Source: JADZAI01 sp046348585 (lineage in GTDB: Bacteria; Pseudomonadota; Alphaproteobacteria; Micropepsales; Micropepsaceae). From it: DNA of 64,000 nucleotides. The position numbers and the translations under genes were made by a program. Shown here piece after piece: positions 43,194 through 54,500 of this stretch (positions within the stretch are counted from its first letter, which is position 1; every line of letters starts with the position of its first letter). The notes beneath the pieces were generated by a model. That model searched no databases, had not been told where the DNA came from, and was given only the letters and a program-made list of their open reading frames with translations. The stretch covers positions 1 to 64,000 of the forward strand of contig JAXMDZ010000009.1 in NCBI GenBank assembly GCA_046348585.1. Reading direction: 5' to 3'.

Positions 43194-43985
43194 TCAGCCG
43201 GGCAGGTAGGGCAGCGGATCGACCAGCTCGAAGCCCGGGGTTTCCGTAACGCACTGGCGCAGCAGGAAGGCGTGGCCCGCGCCGAACAGCACGACGATCC
43301 GGTCGCCGGGCCGGGCGAGCTGGATCAGCCGGGCGCAGGTTTCGAGGTTGCGCTTCTGCCAGGCGGCGAGCAGCGCGGCCCCGGGCTGCTCGTCGTCGCC
43401 GCCGATTCGCAGCAGCGTCCGGTAGAAGCCGTTATCGGCGGCGAGGCGGGCGGGATCGTTCAGATGGGCGAGAAGTCCGCCGATGGTCCCGGTATCGACC
43501 GTCTTCTGGGTGGCGGCGACGCCGGCTTCGAGCGCGGCCATGGCGGCGTCGATGATCCCGGTCTGTCCGTGCGCTTCGGCATAGGCGATGACCGGGTCGA
43601 ACGGGAAATCGGCCTCGACGTCGATGCCGTGGACGCGGTCGATCCCCATGGTCTTGGCCAGCCGGAAGCCGATCTGGACGACTTCGTTGCGCGAGGGTTC
43701 GAGCGCGCCGGCAAGGTATTGCGGGTATCGCTCGGCGACCGTCCCGGCCGGCCATTCGAGCGCGAGCGCGGTCGGCGCGAAGCGGGCGAGGGCGGCGTCC
43801 AGATCGGCCAGCTCCTTCTGGCGCTTGTCGGACAGCACGTCGTCCACTGCGACGTTGTGGGCGTCGAGATTGGTGTTGGAGAGGTGGACCGTGCCGATGA
43901 CCATCACGCGGACCGGCTCGTCCGCCCGCGCCGCGCCCGCCGCCAGAAGCGCCAGCAGCGCCCCGGCAAATGCCCCGATTCTCAT
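43194..43985 (-). CDS. Secreted GumN/TraB-like protein (DUF5694-type)
   Basis: 263 residues. ATG 43985 gives a signal peptide MRIGAFAGALLALLAAGAARA. VMVIGTVHLSNTNLDAHNVA contains the GTxH motif of the TraB/GumN (erythromycin-esterase-like, TIKI-type) fold. The E of LALEWPAGT and the C-terminal VLFGAGHAFLLRQ are further conserved acidic and His positions. In this superfamily the motif forms a metal-dependent peptidase-like site; activity here is not shown. Terminus DPLPYLPG. Upstream of carB by 175 bases on the same strand. Confidence 0.78.
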   Translation of the reverse strand: MRIGAFAGALLALLAAGAARADEPVRVMVIGTVHLSNTNLDAHNVAVDDVLSDKRQKELADLDAALARFAPTALALEWPAGTVAERYPQYLAGALEPSRNEVVQIGFRLAKTMGIDRVHGIDVEADFPFDPVIAYAEAHGQTGIIDAAMAALEAGVAATQKTVDTGTIGGLLAHLNDPARLAADNGFYRTLLRIGGDDEQPGAALLAAWQKRNLETCARLIQLARPGDRIVVLFGAGHAFLLRQCVTETPGFELVDPLPYLPG

Positions 43986-44061
43986 GATCCGCCCCCCGGC
44001 TGTGTGCGGCGAGGCTAGGCGGCCCGGCGCGCGCCCGCTGTAACGGGCGCACATTCGGGCG

Positions 44062-44466
44062 CTATTTCTTGACGACGACCGTCTCCCAGCCGTCATAGGT
44101 GACGCCCGCGTTATCGGCCGTCACGCAGACCTTGATCGCCAGCTGGTCGAAGGTGTCGGGCACCATGGTCGCGTTGGTCGCCCCGACGATCGCCTGGCCG
44201 CCATCGGTCGGCTCGGTCATGACGAAGCCGTTTTCCGACAAGGTCTTGCTCAGCTTCAGGATCTTCGCCGGTCCCCCATAGAAGAAGAAGCTCGTCGGCC
44301 GCATCCGCTCGGCGATGTCGCCGGCCTTGACGAGCTGCGCATAGGTTTCGGCGTTCTTGGCGGCGATCGTCGCCTTGGAGCAGTCGTTCGACCCGGCCAG
44401 CGCGGCCGGCGCGGCGAACAGCGGGATCAGGCACAGGGCGGCGGTCAGCGTCTGGATGCGGCGCAC
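44062..44466 (-). CDS. Secreted RraB-like protein
   Basis: 134 residues with a GTG start at 44466. Signal peptide RRIQTLTAALCLIPLFAAPAALA. The mature part (GDIAERMRPTSFFFYGGPAK, LSKTLSENGFVMTEPTDGGQ, AGVTYDGWETVVV) follows the pattern of the RraB fold (RNase E inhibitor family; the YDGWE ending is characteristic). Classic RraB is cytoplasmic, so a periplasmic form must have another role. Two Cys (NDCSK, KVCVTAD) may form a disulfide. The family call is from motif memory. Confidence 0.6.
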   Translation of the reverse strand: MRRIQTLTAALCLIPLFAAPAALAGSNDCSKATIAAKNAETYAQLVKAGDIAERMRPTSFFFYGGPAKILKLSKTLSENGFVMTEPTDGGQAIVGATNATMVPDTFDQLAIKVCVTADNAGVTYDGWETVVVKK

Positions 44467-44813
44467 GGTTCGAAAGTCTCTCGTCGGCGTGATGGCGATG
44501 ACAGTAATGTGATGACGGCATTCGGCAAGGGGCAATGCAACACATTGGGTGCGGCGCACGCGGCGTGCCCGCGCACAACGCAGGAGGCAATCGGCCGAAT
44601 CGAGGCAATCGGCATTGTGCGATCGGATTTGAATAAAGTTGCCGGTGGGCGTGGGCTGCGTCTGCGGGCGATTGAGTAGCGGGACAGATGTGTGGCGATT
44701 GTGCACCGCACAGGCGCAGAAGCACCCCGCCAAGGAGCGTGCGGACGGTGTTTCGTTGACACACCGGTTTCGCGCCGTAGTTTTTGATCACGTTTACGCT
44801 AGGGGCAATTGAC
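44467..44813. other. Divergent promoter region upstream of the TonB receptor
   Basis: 347 bases without a gene, between the GTG-started RraB-like gene and the TonB receptor start. It contains a perfect TTGACA at 44756-44761 and AT-rich DNA with TTTTTGATCA at 44781-44790, then AGGGG at 44801-44805 as ribosome site before ATG 44814. Farther upstream, GCAATGCAACACATTGGGTGC shows loose dyad symmetry. No coding frame is supported. Confidence 0.5.
44756..44790 (+). promoter_or_regulatory. Candidate promoter of the TonB-dependent receptor
   Basis: A consensus -35 box TTGACA at 44756 and an AT-rich stretch about 17-21 bases later (GTTTTTGAT). The -10 box is not clear-cut. Position 24-58 bases upstream of the ATG is reasonable. 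Confidence 0.35.
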
Positions 44814-47800
44814 ATGCAGCGGATTAACGCAGGGATCCTGCAGACGACAGCTATTGGTGCGGTTCTGGCGCTTGGTCTTTGGGCCGCGCCCGCGGCGCTC
44901 GCCCAGGAGACGCCGGCACCCACCCCCACGCCGGCTCCGGAAGCCGAAGAGGCCAGCCAGCCTGAAGGCGAGGAAGAGATCGTCGTCACCGGCTCGCGCC
45001 TGAAGGTCCACGACTTCGACCGCTCCGGCCCGGTCACCTCGGTGACGGGGGCCCAGATCGAGCAGGCGGGCGTCGTCAACCTGACCGACTATCTCCAGGA
45101 ACTGCCGGCGCTGGTGAACTCGTTCGATTCCGAGGACTCCGCCGACACGGGCGGCCAGGCGAGCGCCGGCCTCAACCTGCTCAACCTGCGCAATCTGGGC
45201 GAGGACCGCACGCTGGTGCTGGTCGATGGCCGCCGCCACGTCGCCGGAACGCCCGGCACCCAGGCGGTCGACATCAACATGATCCCGATCGGGCTGATCG
45301 AGCGCATCGAAGTGCTGACCGGCGGCGCCTCGGCCATCTACGGCGCCGACGGCGTTTCGGGCGTCGTCAACTTCGTCATGAAGCGCAATTTCGAGGGTGC
45401 GATCGGCCGCGTGCAGATCGGCGGCTCGGAACAGGGCGGCGCGGACAGCGCGGTCGCCAGCATGACGGTCGGCGCGAATTTCGACGACGAAAAGGGCAAC
45501 ATCACGCTCTCGGCCGAAGTCTCGCGCACCAGCGCGGTGACGAGCGCCGACCGCGACTTCGCCTTCCCCGGCAGCCGTCTCAACCTGGCGCGCAACCCGG
45601 ACGACATTCCGGACGATCCGAACGTCTATGACCGGGTGCTGCTGTCGAACCTGCGCTACATCGACACCTCGCCGGGCGGCGCGGTCTATACCTCCGCCTT
45701 CGCCGGTCCGACGATCTCGGGCGTGAGCTTCCGCGGCGACGGCCAGCCCTGGACCGACGGCATCTCGAACGGCGGCTTCACGATGATCGGCGGCGACGGC
45801 ACGCTGCTCGACGCCTTCGTCGACGAGCTTCTGCCCGAGGAAGACCGCGATCTGGTGCAGATGACGGCGCGCTACGAGTTCGACAAGGCGTTCGAGGTCT
45901 TCGCCGAAGCCAAGTACGCGCAGTCGCGCACCAGCTTCACCGCGCAGCCGACCTTCGACTACGGCATCGCGGTGCCGCTCGACAACGCCTACATCCCGCA
46001 GGCGATCGTCGACGACGCGCTGCAGCACATCATCGACGGCGACGGCCTCGATAATTTCGGCCTCGGCGACTATGTGCTGGTCGGCCGCGACAATATTGAC
46101 CTCGGCGCGACGAGCCGCGACATCCAGCGCGAGACCTATCGCACCGTGCTGGGCGCGCGCGGCGACCTCACCGACTGGCTGAGCTACGAGCTGTCCTATG
46201 TCTGGGGACAGACCGAGGAGATCAGCACCTACCACAACAACCGCATCAACGAGCGCTGGTTCGCGGCGATCGACGCGGTGGTCGATCCGGGTTCGGGCGA
46301 CATCGTCTGCCGCAGCGACCTCGACCCGAGCGCGATCCCGCTGGGCGACGTTCTGGGCACCGACGGGTTCGACGCCTCGACCTGGGGCTCGACCTTCACG
46401 CCGGGGCCGAACAGCGGCTGCGTGCCCATCAACATCTTCGGCGAAAACGTCTCGCCGGAGGGCGCGGCGTGGGTCAACACCACGTCGACGGGCCGCTCGA
46501 TCATCGAGCAGAACGTCGTGACCGGCTACATGACCGCGGTGTCGACGCCGTGGTTCGAGCTGCCGGGCGGACCGATCTCGATCGCCGCCGGCTTCGAGTA
46601 CCGCGACGAGTCGAGCAAGTCGTTCGCCTCGGACATCGAACTGCTCGGCGCCAGCCTCGGCTATGACGTGAGCTGGGGCGGTCAGGGCAGCAACACGGTC
46701 GGCTCGTACTATGTGAAGGAAGGCTTCGTCGAAGCCTCGCTTCCGCTGCTGGCCGAGGTGCCGTTCGCCGAGGAGCTGACCCTGGACGCGGCCTATCGCT
46801 GGTCCGACTATTCGACCGCCGGTTCGGTCGAGGCGTGGAAGGCGGGCCTGAAGTGGCGTCCGGATCGCAACGTGATGCTGCGCGGCACGATCGCCACCTC
46901 GGTGCGCGCGCCCAACATCTCGGAGCTGTTCCTGCCGCAGACGCAGACCTTCGCGCTGCTCGTCGATCCCTGCGACGACGACGAGATCGGCCTGAACCCC
47001 ATCCGCACCGCGAACTGCATCACGGACGGCGTGCCCCCCGGCTACAACGACACCTCGTCGTCGGCGGCCGAAGGGCGGATCGGCGGCAATCCGGACCTGA
47101 AGACGGAAAAGGCCGACACGTTCACGGTCGGCATCGTGCTGACGCCGGAATTCATCCCCGGCCTCAACGTCTCGGTCGACTACTACAACATCGAACTGAG
47201 CGACGCGATCCAGTTCTTCACCGCGCAGACCATCTTCGACAAGTGCTACGACCTGCCGCGTCCGAACCAGTTCTGCCCCCTGATCCAGCGCGATCCGGGC
47301 ACGTTCCGTCTGGACTCGTTCCAGCAGTTCGCGCTCAACGTCGCCAAGTACGAGACCTCGGGCGTCGACTTCTCGGTGCGCTACCGCCTCGATCCGGCGG
47401 ATCTGGGCGTCGAGGAGGATATCGGCATCTTCAACTTCGCGATCGCCGGCAGCCGCCTCTACAACCTGACCTTCACCGAGCTTGAGGACGCCGAGCCGGA
47501 TGAGGCTGCCGGCGAGGCCGATGCGCCCAAGTGGCAGGTCATGTTCGACGTGACCTGGACCTACGAGAACTGGACGGTGAATTACGGCTTCTCGTATTTC
47601 AGCAAGACGCAGCGGATCGATCCGGCGGCGATCGCGCTGAACCCGGATTACTCGGACCCCCGCTTCTTCAAGTACGACGAGCGGTTCACGCACGACATCC
47701 AGGTGGGCTACGAGCTCAGCGACAATGTCGAGATCTATGGCGGCATCAACAACTTCACCAACCAGGAGCCCGATCCCGGCTCGCTGGACCAGCCGGTCAG

Positions 47801-47867
47801 CCCGCGCGGCCGCTACTACTATCTGGGCGTGACGGTGAACTTCGACTCGCTGGGCGCCGATCTCTAG
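44814..47867 (+). CDS. TonB-dependent receptor
   Basis: Outer-membrane active-transport barrel, 1017 residues. ATG 44814 is 8 bases after AGGGG. Signal peptide ending PAALA-QE, a Pro/Glu-rich spacer, then EEIVVTGSRLKVHDFDRSGP (TonB box region and plug start). The plug continues with YLQELPALVNSFDSED, LNLLNLRNLGEDRTLVLVDG and IEVLTGGASAIYGADGVSGV. The barrel includes NPDLKTEKADTFTVGIVL and PGLNVSVDYYNIELSDAIQF. The C-terminus PRGRYYYLGVTVNFDSLGAD ends close to, but not at, the aromatic strand. Related receptors in Caulobacterales and Sphingomonadales import siderophores, sugars or peptides; substrate unknown. Confidence 0.95.
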   Translation: MQRINAGILQTTAIGAVLALGLWAAPAALAQETPAPTPTPAPEAEEASQPEGEEEIVVTGSRLKVHDFDRSGPVTSVTGAQIEQAGVVNLTDYLQELPALVNSFDSEDSADTGGQASAGLNLLNLRNLGEDRTLVLVDGRRHVAGTPGTQAVDINMIPIGLIERIEVLTGGASAIYGADGVSGVVNFVMKRNFEGAIGRVQIGGSEQGGADSAVASMTVGANFDDEKGNITLSAEVSRTSAVTSADRDFAFPGSRLNLARNPDDIPDDPNVYDRVLLSNLRYIDTSPGGAVYTSAFAGPTISGVSFRGDGQPWTDGISNGGFTMIGGDGTLLDAFVDELLPEEDRDLVQMTARYEFDKAFEVFAEAKYAQSRTSFTAQPTFDYGIAVPLDNAYIPQAIVDDALQHIIDGDGLDNFGLGDYVLVGRDNIDLGATSRDIQRETYRTVLGARGDLTDWLSYELSYVWGQTEEISTYHNNRINERWFAAIDAVVDPGSGDIVCRSDLDPSAIPLGDVLGTDGFDASTWGSTFTPGPNSGCVPINIFGENVSPEGAAWVNTTSTGRSIIEQNVVTGYMTAVSTPWFELPGGPISIAAGFEYRDESSKSFASDIELLGASLGYDVSWGGQGSNTVGSYYVKEGFVEASLPLLAEVPFAEELTLDAAYRWSDYSTAGSVEAWKAGLKWRPDRNVMLRGTIATSVRAPNISELFLPQTQTFALLVDPCDDDEIGLNPIRTANCITDGVPPGYNDTSSSAAEGRIGGNPDLKTEKADTFTVGIVLTPEFIPGLNVSVDYYNIELSDAIQFFTAQTIFDKCYDLPRPNQFCPLIQRDPGTFRLDSFQQFALNVAKYETSGVDFSVRYRLDPADLGVEEDIGIFNFAIAGSRLYNLTFTELEDAEPDEAAGEADAPKWQVMFDVTWTYENWTVNYGFSYFSKTQRIDPAAIALNPDYSDPRFFKYDERFTHDIQVGYELSDNVEIYGGINNFTNQEPDPGSLDQPVSPRGRYYYLGVTVNFDSLGADL

Positions 47868-47894
47868 ACGCCGGGGAAGTTCCCGCAGACTTCG

Positions 47895-47926
47895 GAAGGG
47901 CGGCCGCGAGGCCGCCCTTCTTCTTT
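47895..47926 (+). terminator. Rho-independent terminator after TonB receptor
   Basis: Perfect 11-base stem GAAGGGCGGCC / GGCCGCCCTTC with a GCGA loop, followed by TTCTTT. Begins 28 bases after the stop. Confidence 0.88.
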
Positions 47927-47971
47927 GGGGGCGAGTCGCTTAAGCCCCGCGCCTCACACGAAGGAGAGTCC

Positions 47972-48286
47972 ATGTCGATCGCCGACCGCCTGCCGGGCAT
48001 GACGTTGCCCGAACTCACCCGTCTCGCCGCGAACGCGCAGAGGCTGGCGGAGGGCGCGCCGGGACGGCAGCAGGATCAGGCGCGCGAACTGCTGCCGCTG
48101 CTGGAGGCCGAGATCGCGGCGCGGCGCGAGGGCAGGAAGCGGACGGTCGACAAAGCGCCGAAGGCGAGCCTGCCCAGGGAGGCCAAACCGCGGCCGCCGC
48201 GCGCCCCCAAGCCGCCGAAAACGCAGTCCGAGAAGGCCGACGCGTTGCTTGCCGGGATCGCCGAGGCGCTGGCGCGGCGGCCTTAG
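47972..48286 (+). CDS. Small basic hypothetical protein
   Basis: 104 residues. ATG 47972 after AAGGAGAGTCC, a strong site. Helical start (LPELTRLAANAQRLAEGAPG, LLPLLEAEIAARREG), a Lys/Pro/Arg-rich middle (PKASLPREAKPRPPRAPKPP), then KADALLAGIAEALARR. No domain recognised; basic linker suggests nucleic acid or membrane contact. The stop overlaps that of carA by 4 bases (convergent). Confidence 0.7.
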   Translation: MSIADRLPGMTLPELTRLAANAQRLAEGAPGRQQDQARELLPLLEAEIAARREGRKRTVDKAPKASLPREAKPRPPRAPKPPKTQSEKADALLAGIAEALARRP

Positions 48287-49482
48287 CCGCGGCGCTGCTC
48301 CATCAGCGCGGCGAAGCGCTGGAAGAGGTAGTGGCTGTCGTGGGGGCCGGGCGAGGCTTCGGGGTGGTACTGCACGCCGAAGACCGGCTTGTCGGTCCAG
48401 GCGATGCCGCAATTGGAGCCGTCGAAGAGCGAGACGTGGCTCTCCTTCACGTTGGCGGGCAGGCTCGCCGCATCGACCGTGAAGCCGTGATTCATCGAGG
48501 TGATCTCGACCTTGCCGGTCGCCATGTCCTTCACCGGATGATTGGCCCCGTGATGGCCCTGGCCCATCTTCTTCGTGCGGCCGCCCGCCGCGATGGCGAG
48601 CATCTGGTGGCCGAGGCAGATGCCGAAGACCGGCTTGCCGGCCTCGATGAGGGCGCGGATCGTCGGCACGGCATATGCGCCGGTCGCCGCCGGATCGCCG
48701 GGGCCGTTGGAAAGGAAGACGCCGTCGGGCTCGTGACGCAGGATGTCGCCGGCCGAGGCGTCGGCGGGGACCACCACCACCTCCGCGCCGATGCCGGCCA
48801 GCTCGCGCAGGATGTTCGCCTTCACGCCGAAATCCATCGCCACGACCTTGTAGCGCGGCGCGCCCTCGCGCGTGCCCGTGCCCTTGCCCCAGACCCAGGG
48901 CGTCTCGCTCCAGCCGTAGGTCTGGCGGGTGGTCACGTCCTTCGCCAGATCGAGGCCTTCCAGGCCCGGCCACGCCTTCGCCTTCGCCGCCAGCGCGTCG
49001 ATGTCGAAGCGGCCCTCGGGGTCGTGCGCGATGACGCCGTTGGGCATGCCGTTCTCGCGGATCAGCCGGGCGAGGCGGCGGGTGTCGATGCCGGAGAGGC
49101 CGACGATGCCGCGGGCCTTCAGCCAGTCCGAGAGGGCGAGGGCGTTGCGGTAGCTGGAGGGCTCGGTCACGTCCGCCTTGACGACGAGGCCGCGCACCGC
49201 CGGGGTCCGGGCTTCGAGGTCTTCCGGGTTGGTGCCGACATTGCCGATATGCGGGAAGGTGAAGCAGACGATCTGCCCGGCATAGGACGGGTCGGTCAGG
49301 ATCTCCTGATAGCCGGTCATCGCGGTGTTGAAGCAGACCTCGGCGACCTGCTCGCCCACCGCGCCGAAGCCGTGGCCGTAGAAGGCCTTGCCGTCGGCCA
49401 GCACCAGCACGCCGGTCGGCCGCCCGCGCGAAAACGCCTCGCCCGCGTGGGAGGCGGGCGTCGGGGCGGAAGTGTCGGTCAT
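48283..49482 (-). CDS. carA: Carbamoyl-phosphate synthase small subunit
   Basis: Glutamine amidotransferase that feeds ammonia to CarB. 399 residues. The N-terminal domain has FGAVGEQVAEVCFNTAMTGY. The class I amidotransferase domain has FLSNGPGDP, the catalytic Cys289 in VFGICLGHQML, and YHPEASPGPHD with the catalytic His and Glu. Intact. Divergent from gatB/yqeY with 248 bases between, the usual alphaproteobacterial order. Confidence 0.97.
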   Translation of the reverse strand: MTDTSAPTPASHAGEAFSRGRPTGVLVLADGKAFYGHGFGAVGEQVAEVCFNTAMTGYQEILTDPSYAGQIVCFTFPHIGNVGTNPEDLEARTPAVRGLVVKADVTEPSSYRNALALSDWLKARGIVGLSGIDTRRLARLIRENGMPNGVIAHDPEGRFDIDALAAKAKAWPGLEGLDLAKDVTTRQTYGWSETPWVWGKGTGTREGAPRYKVVAMDFGVKANILRELAGIGAEVVVVPADASAGDILRHEPDGVFLSNGPGDPAATGAYAVPTIRALIEAGKPVFGICLGHQMLAIAAGGRTKKMGQGHHGANHPVKDMATGKVEITSMNHGFTVDAASLPANVKESHVSLFDGSNCGIAWTDKPVFGVQYHPEASPGPHDSHYLFQRFAALMEQRRG

Positions 49483-49730
49483 GTCGTATCTCCGGCCGCG
49501 CGCGGGCGCGGCGGCGGGCCGCGCTGCGGGCTGACTCTCGTCGGAATTTCCGGGTGTCTAGGGCCGGGGGAGGGAGGCGTCAAGGATTCGCGGGGGGCGC
49601 GAAACGATGTTTCGCGTGTCCGGGCGGAAAGCATCGTCCCCTTGCCGGGGGGCGGGGCGGAGCGTGGGTGAATTTCGCGGGGCGGCGTGCTAGGCAGGCC
49701 GTTCGCATTTCAAGAAACGAGAGTCCCCCG

Positions 49731-50186
49731 ATGCGTCAGCAATTCAACGACGCCATGAAAGAAGCCATGAAAGCCGGCGACAAGGCCCGGCTTTCGACCA
49801 TCCGGCTGATCATCGCCGCCTTCAAGGACCGCGACATCGTCGCGCGCGGCGAGGGCAAGGGCGAGGCCAGCGACGAGGAGCTGATGCAGACGCTGCAGAA
49901 GATGGTGAAGCAGCGCGCCGACTCGATCTCGCAGTTCGAGGCGGCCGGCCGTCAGGACCTCGTGGACAAGGAATCCGCCGAAAAGGCCGTCATCGAGAGC
50001 TTCCTGCCCCAGCAGATGAGCGCGGAGGAAACCCGCGCAGCGATCGCCGCGGTCATCGCCGAGACGGGCGCGGCGGGCATGAAGGACATGGGCAAGGTGA
50101 TGGGCGCGCTGAAGGCGAAGTTCGCGGGCACGATGGACTTCTCCAAGGCGAACGGGGTCGTGAAGGAGTTGCTGACGGCAGGCTGA
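49731..50186 (+). CDS. GatB/YqeY domain protein
   Basis: 151 residues. MRQQFNDAMKEAMKAGDKAR is the family N-terminus, then LSTIRLIIAAFKDRDI, VKQRADSISQFEAAGRQDLV, ESFLPQQMSAEETRAAI and KDMGKVMGALKAKFAGTMDF, which matches the tRNA-amidotransferase tail-domain family. Proteins of this stand-alone type are thought to assist tRNA-dependent amidation or tRNA binding. Start of the gatB/yqeY-dnaG-rpoD cluster; 10 bases before dnaG. Confidence 0.92.
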   Translation: MRQQFNDAMKEAMKAGDKARLSTIRLIIAAFKDRDIVARGEGKGEASDEELMQTLQKMVKQRADSISQFEAAGRQDLVDKESAEKAVIESFLPQQMSAEETRAAIAAVIAETGAAGMKDMGKVMGALKAKFAGTMDFSKANGVVKELLTAG

Positions 50187-50196
50187 GGGGCGGCGC

Positions 50197-52134
50197 GTGG
50201 CGTTCGACGAGGGCTTTCTGGACGAGCTGAAATCGCGCGTGCGCGTGGCCGAAGTGGTCGGGCGGCGGGTGAAGCTCGTGCGCAAGGGCCGCGAGTTCAT
50301 GGGCCTGTGCCCGTTCCATTCGGAGAAATCGCCCTCGTTCAGCGTCAACGAGCAGAAGGGCTTCTATCACTGCTTCGGCTGCGGCGCGCATGGCGACGCG
50401 ATCAAGTTCGTCTGCGAGACCGAGGGGCTGAACTTCCGCGAGGCGGTGGAGCGGCTGGCGGGCGAGGTCGGCCTCGCCCTGCCCGAGGAAGCGCCGGGCG
50501 GGCGCGAGCGCGAGGAGCACCGCCGCACGCTCTATGACGTCGTGGCGATGGCCCAGAGCTTCTTTCGCGAGCGGCTGGCGGGGCCGGGCGGCGGCGCGGC
50601 GCGGGCCTATATCGCCAAGCGCGAGCTGGACGCCCGCACGGTCGAGACCTTCGGCCTCGGCCTCGCGCCCGAGGGGCGCACGACGCTGATCCAGCATCTG
50701 ACGCAGAAGGGCGTGAAGCTGCCCGAGATCGTCGAGGCGGGGCTGGCGGTGACGCCCGAGGGCCAGAGCGAGCCGATCGACTTCTTCCGCAACCGGCTGA
50801 CCATTCCCATCGCCGACGCGCGCGGGCGGGTCGTCGCCTTCGGGGCGCGGACGCTGCTGCCCGACGGCAAGCCGAAATACATCAACACCGGCGAGACGCC
50901 GCTCTTTCACAAGGGGCGGATGCTCTACAATCTCGACCGGGCGCGCAAACCCGCGCACGACGCCCAGTCGATCCTGGTCGCCGAGGGCTATCTCGACGTC
51001 ATCGCGCTGGCCAAGGCGGGGATCGCCAACGCCGTCGCGCCGCTCGGCACCGCGCTGACCGAAGACCAGATCGCGCTGCTGTGGCGGGTCGCGCCCGAAC
51101 CCATTCTCTGCTTCGACGGCGACGCGGCCGGTCAGCGGGCCGCCCACCGGGCGATCGACCGGGCGCTGCCGCTGCTGAAGCCCGGCCAGTCGCTGCGCTT
51201 CGCCTTCCTGCCCGAAGGCCTCGACCCCGACGACCTCATCAAGCGCGACGGCGCGGCGGCGATGCACGAGGTGCTGAAGGCGGCCCGGCCGCTGATCGAG
51301 GTGTTCTGGGAGCGCGAGCGGGCCGCCGCCGACATCTCGACGCCCGAGCGGCGGGCGGCGCTGCAGCACCGGATCGAGGCGGCGGCCGACAGCATCGCCG
51401 ACGCGACCGTGCGCGACCACTACAAGCGCGAACTGAAGGACCGGCTGTGGGGCCTGTTCCGGCCGCAACGCCCGGTGCGCCCGGCGGGCACCGGCATTCC
51501 GTTGCGTCAACTCGGGGCCTTCGTGCCGCCCAAGCCTTCGCTGCGCCGTCCCCAGGCGCTGACGGGGCGCGGCCGGCGCGGCCCCGATCTGCCGGTTTAC
51601 GGCCAGAATCCGCCCAGTCTGCGGGCGAGCGCGGCGGCCAGGGGGGCCTCGCGGCAGGCCCCCTCGCGGGTCGAGGCCGAAGTCGCCTTCCTGATGGTCC
51701 GCTATCCCGGCGTCGCGCTGCACGACTACGAGGCGGCCGAGGCGCTGTCCTTCGCCGCGCCGCAGCTCGAACAGTTGCGCTGCGAGATCCTGCAATTCGC
51801 GGTCGAAAACCCGGTGCTTGATGAATCGGTGCTGAAAGACCACTTATGCACGCGGGGATTTGCCGAAACCCTCTCCGCACTGGAAAAACGGGACTCACTT
51901 GCGCTAGATCGGGCGGCATCGGCCGGTCTTTCGCCCGACGAGGTTCTGATCAGGTGGCGGGAGGCGCTGGCGACCCAGCAGCGTATTCAGGCCTTGCGAC
52001 CGGCGGCGCGCCGGGCGCGGGCCGATTGGGCCAGGGACCAGAGCGAGGGCGCGCGGCGCTCGCTCGACGAGGCCGAGGCGGCGCTGGCGCGCAGCTTCGA
52101 GGCGGCGTCGGGCGATGGCGACGCGGACTATTAG
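50197..52134 (+). CDS. dnaG: DNA primase
   Basis: Makes RNA primers for replication. 645 residues with a GTG start at 50197. CHC2 zinc finger at 38-62 (C38, H41, C59, C62 in LCPFHSEKSPSFSV and YHCFGCGAHG). The TOPRIM core holds LVAEGYLDVIALAKAGI and CFDGDAAGQRAAHRAIDRAL. The C-terminal helicase-interacting part follows a Pro/Arg-rich linker at about 445-490. Intact. Lies in the macromolecular synthesis cluster between gatB/yqeY and rpoD. Confidence 0.97.
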   Translation: MAFDEGFLDELKSRVRVAEVVGRRVKLVRKGREFMGLCPFHSEKSPSFSVNEQKGFYHCFGCGAHGDAIKFVCETEGLNFREAVERLAGEVGLALPEEAPGGREREEHRRTLYDVVAMAQSFFRERLAGPGGGAARAYIAKRELDARTVETFGLGLAPEGRTTLIQHLTQKGVKLPEIVEAGLAVTPEGQSEPIDFFRNRLTIPIADARGRVVAFGARTLLPDGKPKYINTGETPLFHKGRMLYNLDRARKPAHDAQSILVAEGYLDVIALAKAGIANAVAPLGTALTEDQIALLWRVAPEPILCFDGDAAGQRAAHRAIDRALPLLKPGQSLRFAFLPEGLDPDDLIKRDGAAAMHEVLKAARPLIEVFWERERAAADISTPERRAALQHRIEAAADSIADATVRDHYKRELKDRLWGLFRPQRPVRPAGTGIPLRQLGAFVPPKPSLRRPQALTGRGRRGPDLPVYGQNPPSLRASAAARGASRQAPSRVEAEVAFLMVRYPGVALHDYEAAEALSFAAPQLEQLRCEILQFAVENPVLDESVLKDHLCTRGFAETLSALEKRDSLALDRAASAGLSPDEVLIRWREALATQQRIQALRPAARRARADWARDQSEGARRSLDEAEAALARSFEAASGDGDADY

Positions 52135-52156
52135 AGACAGGCTGTTAGAGACAGGC
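52131..52156. repeat. 12-base direct repeat at the dnaG stop
   Basis: TTAGAGACAGGC occurs at 52131-52142 and again at 52145-52156 with a 2-base spacer. The first copy contains the dnaG stop. A small local duplication of unknown meaning. Confidence 0.7.
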
Positions 52157-52191
52157 CGCGCCGCGATCCGGCCGGCAAGAATGGCGAGACG

Positions 52192-54426
<2,235 letters not shown>

Positions 54427-54500
54427 GGCGCGGCGGCCTTTACGGGTCGCGTGCGGCTGCGCATGGTGGGCGGATAGCAATTGTCCGGCCGGGGCCTCGT

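Noticed and set aside
44799..47693. A 964-residue frame on the minus strand
   Set aside because: Antisense to the intact TonB receptor; no domain features.
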